The notes under the pieces were generated by a model. It saw only the letters and a program-made list of their open reading frames with translations. It was not told where the DNA came from and did no database searches. Shown one piece after another: positions 10,567 to 12,309 of a stretch of 12,309 bases of DNA. The translations under genes and the position numbers were made by a program. Position 1 is the stretch's first letter. Each line of letters opens with the position of its first letter. Origin of the DNA: Rhodospirillaceae bacterium (lineage in GTDB: Bacteria > Pseudomonadota > Alphaproteobacteria > Rhodospirillales > 2-02-FULL-58-16); the NCBI GenBank assembly GCA_030623425.1, contig JAUXMA010000014.1:1-12309 (forward strand). The letters run 5' to 3'.

Positions 10567-10595
10567 TTGGCTCGGTTCGGCGGCATGGTTAATAT
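10567..10595 (+). promoter_or_regulatory. Sigma70-type promoter of dnaG
   Basis: TTGGCT (10567-10572) and TAATAT (10590-10595) are separated by 17 bp. The transcript would start near 10602, giving a leader of about 65-70 nt before the GTG start of dnaG. An inverted GGGATATCCC (10543-10552) lies just upstream and could be an operator, but this is only suggestive. Confidence 0.55.
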
Positions 10596-10659
10596 GGGTT
10601 ACATCCGGCGGTTCCGCCCCGGCCGGCACCGAGGCTTGAACAGAGGCCATATTTGAGAC

Positions 10660-10663
10660 GGAG
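10660..10663 (+). promoter_or_regulatory. Shine-Dalgarno site of dnaG deciding between two GTG codons
   Basis: GGAG lies 3 nt before GTG 10667 and 6 nt before GTG 10670. The 6-nt spacing favours the second GTG. Confidence 0.5.
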
Positions 10664-10669
10664 CAGGTG

Positions 10670-12309
10670 GTGTTTTCGCCCCAATTTCTTGATGAATTGC
10701 GCGCCCGCCTCGAACTCGCGGGGACCATCGCCCGGCGCGTCCGGCTGACCAAGAAGGGCCGGGAACACATTGGCCTTTGCCCCTTTCATAAGGAAAAGAC
10801 GCCGTCCTTCACGGTCAACGAGGACAAGGGATTCTATCATTGCTTCGGCTGCGGCGCGCACGGCGGCGTCATCGATTTCGTCATGCAAATGGACGGACTC
10901 TCCTTCCCCGACGCGGTCCAGCATCTGGCCGCCGAGGCCGGAATGGAGGTCCCCGCCGACACTCCGGAGGAGCGCCAACGGAACCGCCGGCGCCAATCCC
11001 TCCTGGATGTTCTGGAGGCGGCTTGCGCCTATTTCGAGAAAATGTTGCGCATGCCCGAGGGCAAGGCGGCTGGCGACTATCTTCGCGGCCGCGGCCTGGA
11101 TGACGACACCATCAAGCGGTTCCGCCTGGGTTTCGCGCCCGATGCGCGTGGCGCGCTGAAAGCGGCGCTGAGCGGCGACGACATTTCCGAGGAACTGTTG
11201 AGCGCCGCCGGGCTGATCATCCGTCCCGATGAAGGGGGGGGCGCGCCGTATGACCGTTTCCGCCGCCGGGTGATGTTTCCCATCACCGATGCCGGCGGGC
11301 GGATCATCGCCTTCGGCGGGCGAATCTTGAGCGACGGCGAGCCCCAACAAACGGGCGCCAAGTACCTCAATTCGCCGGAAACGGATCTTTTTCATAAGCG
11401 CCGGGTGCTCTACGGCCTGGCCCAAGCGAAAGCCGCGGCGAGAAAAAGCGGCCGGTTGATCGTCACCGAGGGCTATATGGACGTCATCGCCCTTGCCGAG
11501 GCCGGATACCAAGAAACCGTCGCTCCCTTGGGCACGGCCCTGACCGAGGAGCAGATCGGCGAACTGTGGCGTTTGGTCCGCGAACCGGTGCTTTGTTTCG
11601 ACCCCGACGCGGCGGGCGAGCGCGCCGCCGTCCGCGCCGCCGAGCGGGCGTTGCCGCTGTTGAAGCCCGGACATGGTCTCAGGTTTGCGTTCCTGCGGAC
11701 GGATACCGGCGACGATCCCGACGGCGTCAGCCGGCGATACTCGCGGCAATTCATGGACAGGACGTTCGCCGACGCCTTTTCGCTGTCCGACATGCTGTGG
11801 CGAATGGAGGCGGGGACGGGACCGGAAAAAACGCCGGAACAGCGGGCGGCCTTGCAAAAGAAGCTGCAGGATCACGCCCGAAGGATCAACGACCCGACCG
11901 TGCGGGCGCATTTCCTCCGCGCCTTCAAGGAACGGATATGGCAAATGGGAAGGGGACGGGAAAAGGGGCGTGGGATTGCGGTGGCCCGGATCGACCCGGG
12001 AACGGCATCCGCTTCGCCGGTGGAAGGCGATCGCATCGCTCAGCGGACACTGATCGCCATCATCATCAACCACCCGGACTTTTTCCCCGTTGTCGAGGAG
12101 CAGTTCGGTTGCATGCATTTTGAAGACGAAGCCCTGGACCGTTTACGCCAGGAGCTCGTCATGATGCTGTCCGGCGATTCCGGATACGACGTCGAGGGCG
12201 TCAAGGAAGAACTCGGCCGGCGGGGCCTCTCGGAAAGCCTTGACGCCCTTTATAGCGACGCCCCGCTCAGACGCCACCGGTTGATCGGCCCGCGGGCCAC
12301 CAACGAAGA
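10670..12309 (+). CDS. dnaG: DNA primase DnaG (3' end beyond window)
   Basis: The frame is open to the window edge: 546 complete codons, against about 600-660 for the family, so the C-terminus is missing. DnaG makes RNA primers on the lagging strand after recruitment by DnaB helicase. The CHC2-type zinc-binding domain has Cys37, His40, Cys58 and Cys61 (LCPFHKEKTPSF; HCFGCGAHG). The RNA polymerase core contains the TOPRIM motifs VTEGYMDV (Glu267) and FDPDAAGERAA (Asp311, Asp313); the usual form is FDGD. The region from about 450 is the start of the helicase-binding domain. Two adjacent GTG codons (10667, 10670) are possible starts with no in-frame ATG upstream. The second gives MFSPQFLDELRAR and has GGAG (10660-10663) at 6 nt. 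A stop (TGA 10637-10639) closes the frame upstream. In many bacteria rpoD follows. Confidence 0.96.
   Translation, partial: MFSPQFLDELRARLELAGTIARRVRLTKKGREHIGLCPFHKEKTPSFTVNEDKGFYHCFGCGAHGGVIDFVMQMDGLSFPDAVQHLAAEAGMEVPADTPEERQRNRRRQSLLDVLEAACAYFEKMLRMPEGKAAGDYLRGRGLDDDTIKRFRLGFAPDARGALKAALSGDDISEELLSAAGLIIRPDEGGGAPYDRFRRRVMFPITDAGGRIIAFGGRILSDGEPQQTGAKYLNSPETDLFHKRRVLYGLAQAKAAARKSGRLIVTEGYMDVIALAEAGYQETVAPLGTALTEEQIGELWRLVREPVLCFDPDAAGERAAVRAAERALPLLKPGHGLRFAFLRTDTGDDPDGVSRRYSRQFMDRTFADAFSLSDMLWRMEAGTGPEKTPEQRAALQKKLQDHARRINDPTVRAHFLRAFKERIWQMGRGREKGRGIAVARIDPGTASASPVEGDRIAQRTLIAIIINHPDFFPVVEEQFGCMHFEDEALDRLRQELVMMLSGDSGYDVEGVKEELGRRGLSESLDALYSDAPLRRHRLIGPRATNE

Noticed and set aside
10589..12118. 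Long minus-strand open frame of 509 codons
   Set aside because: It is antisense to dnaG, low in complexity and without motifs; dnaG is clearly intact on the other strand.

Overview
The window looks like a chromosomal core region of a GC-rich alphaproteobacterium, most likely of the Rhodospirillales type. This rests on the gene families and their order: carA divergent from a yqeY-type gene and dnaG, and carB followed by greA, plus an EF-G-like protein of a form I associate with alphaproteobacteria. No RNA gene, CRISPR array, transposase or prophage gene is visible.

Layout. Positions 1-47 hold the rho-independent terminator of a rightward gene outside the window. It faces a long leftward (minus-strand) block which, in transcription order, reads: carA (8533-9819), a 47-residue ZapA-head-like ORF overlapping the carA stop codon (8390-8533), an inverted-repeat element (about 8147-8366), a frameshifted GxxExxY gene (7731-8104), carB (4369-7629), greA (3801-4274), a class I aspartate/prephenate-type aminotransferase (2533-3735) and an EF-G-like translational GTPase homologue (375-2402). 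To the right, divergent from carA, lie a GatB/YqeY-domain gene (9995-10450) and dnaG (10670 to the window end, C-terminus cut off).

How the genes work together. CarA and CarB form carbamoyl-phosphate synthetase (arginine and pyrimidine synthesis). GreA rescues backtracked RNA polymerase, the aminotransferase interconverts aspartate/glutamate amino groups, DnaG primes replication, and YqeY and the EF-G-like protein are poorly understood translation-related factors. One strong sigma70-type promoter (TTGACG, 17-bp spacer, TATGAA) serves carA. No convincing promoter was found for carB, greA or the aminotransferase, so read-through from carA is plausible.

The accessory part is the stretch of about 0.85 kb between carA and carB (about 7690-8533). 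It contains a mini-ZapA ORF with AT-rich codon use that is translationally coupled to carA, a near-perfect 46-bp inverted repeat built from CACAGAG heptamers spaced 9-11-9, a degenerate third copy of that repeat, and a GxxExxY (PD-(D/E)XK-like) gene broken by a one-base deletion in an A-run. These are the main items of interest. Secondary items are an EF-G-like protein lacking two switch-region residues, a 21-bp repeat upstream of both yqeY and dnaG, and a hairpin covering the carB ribosome binding site.
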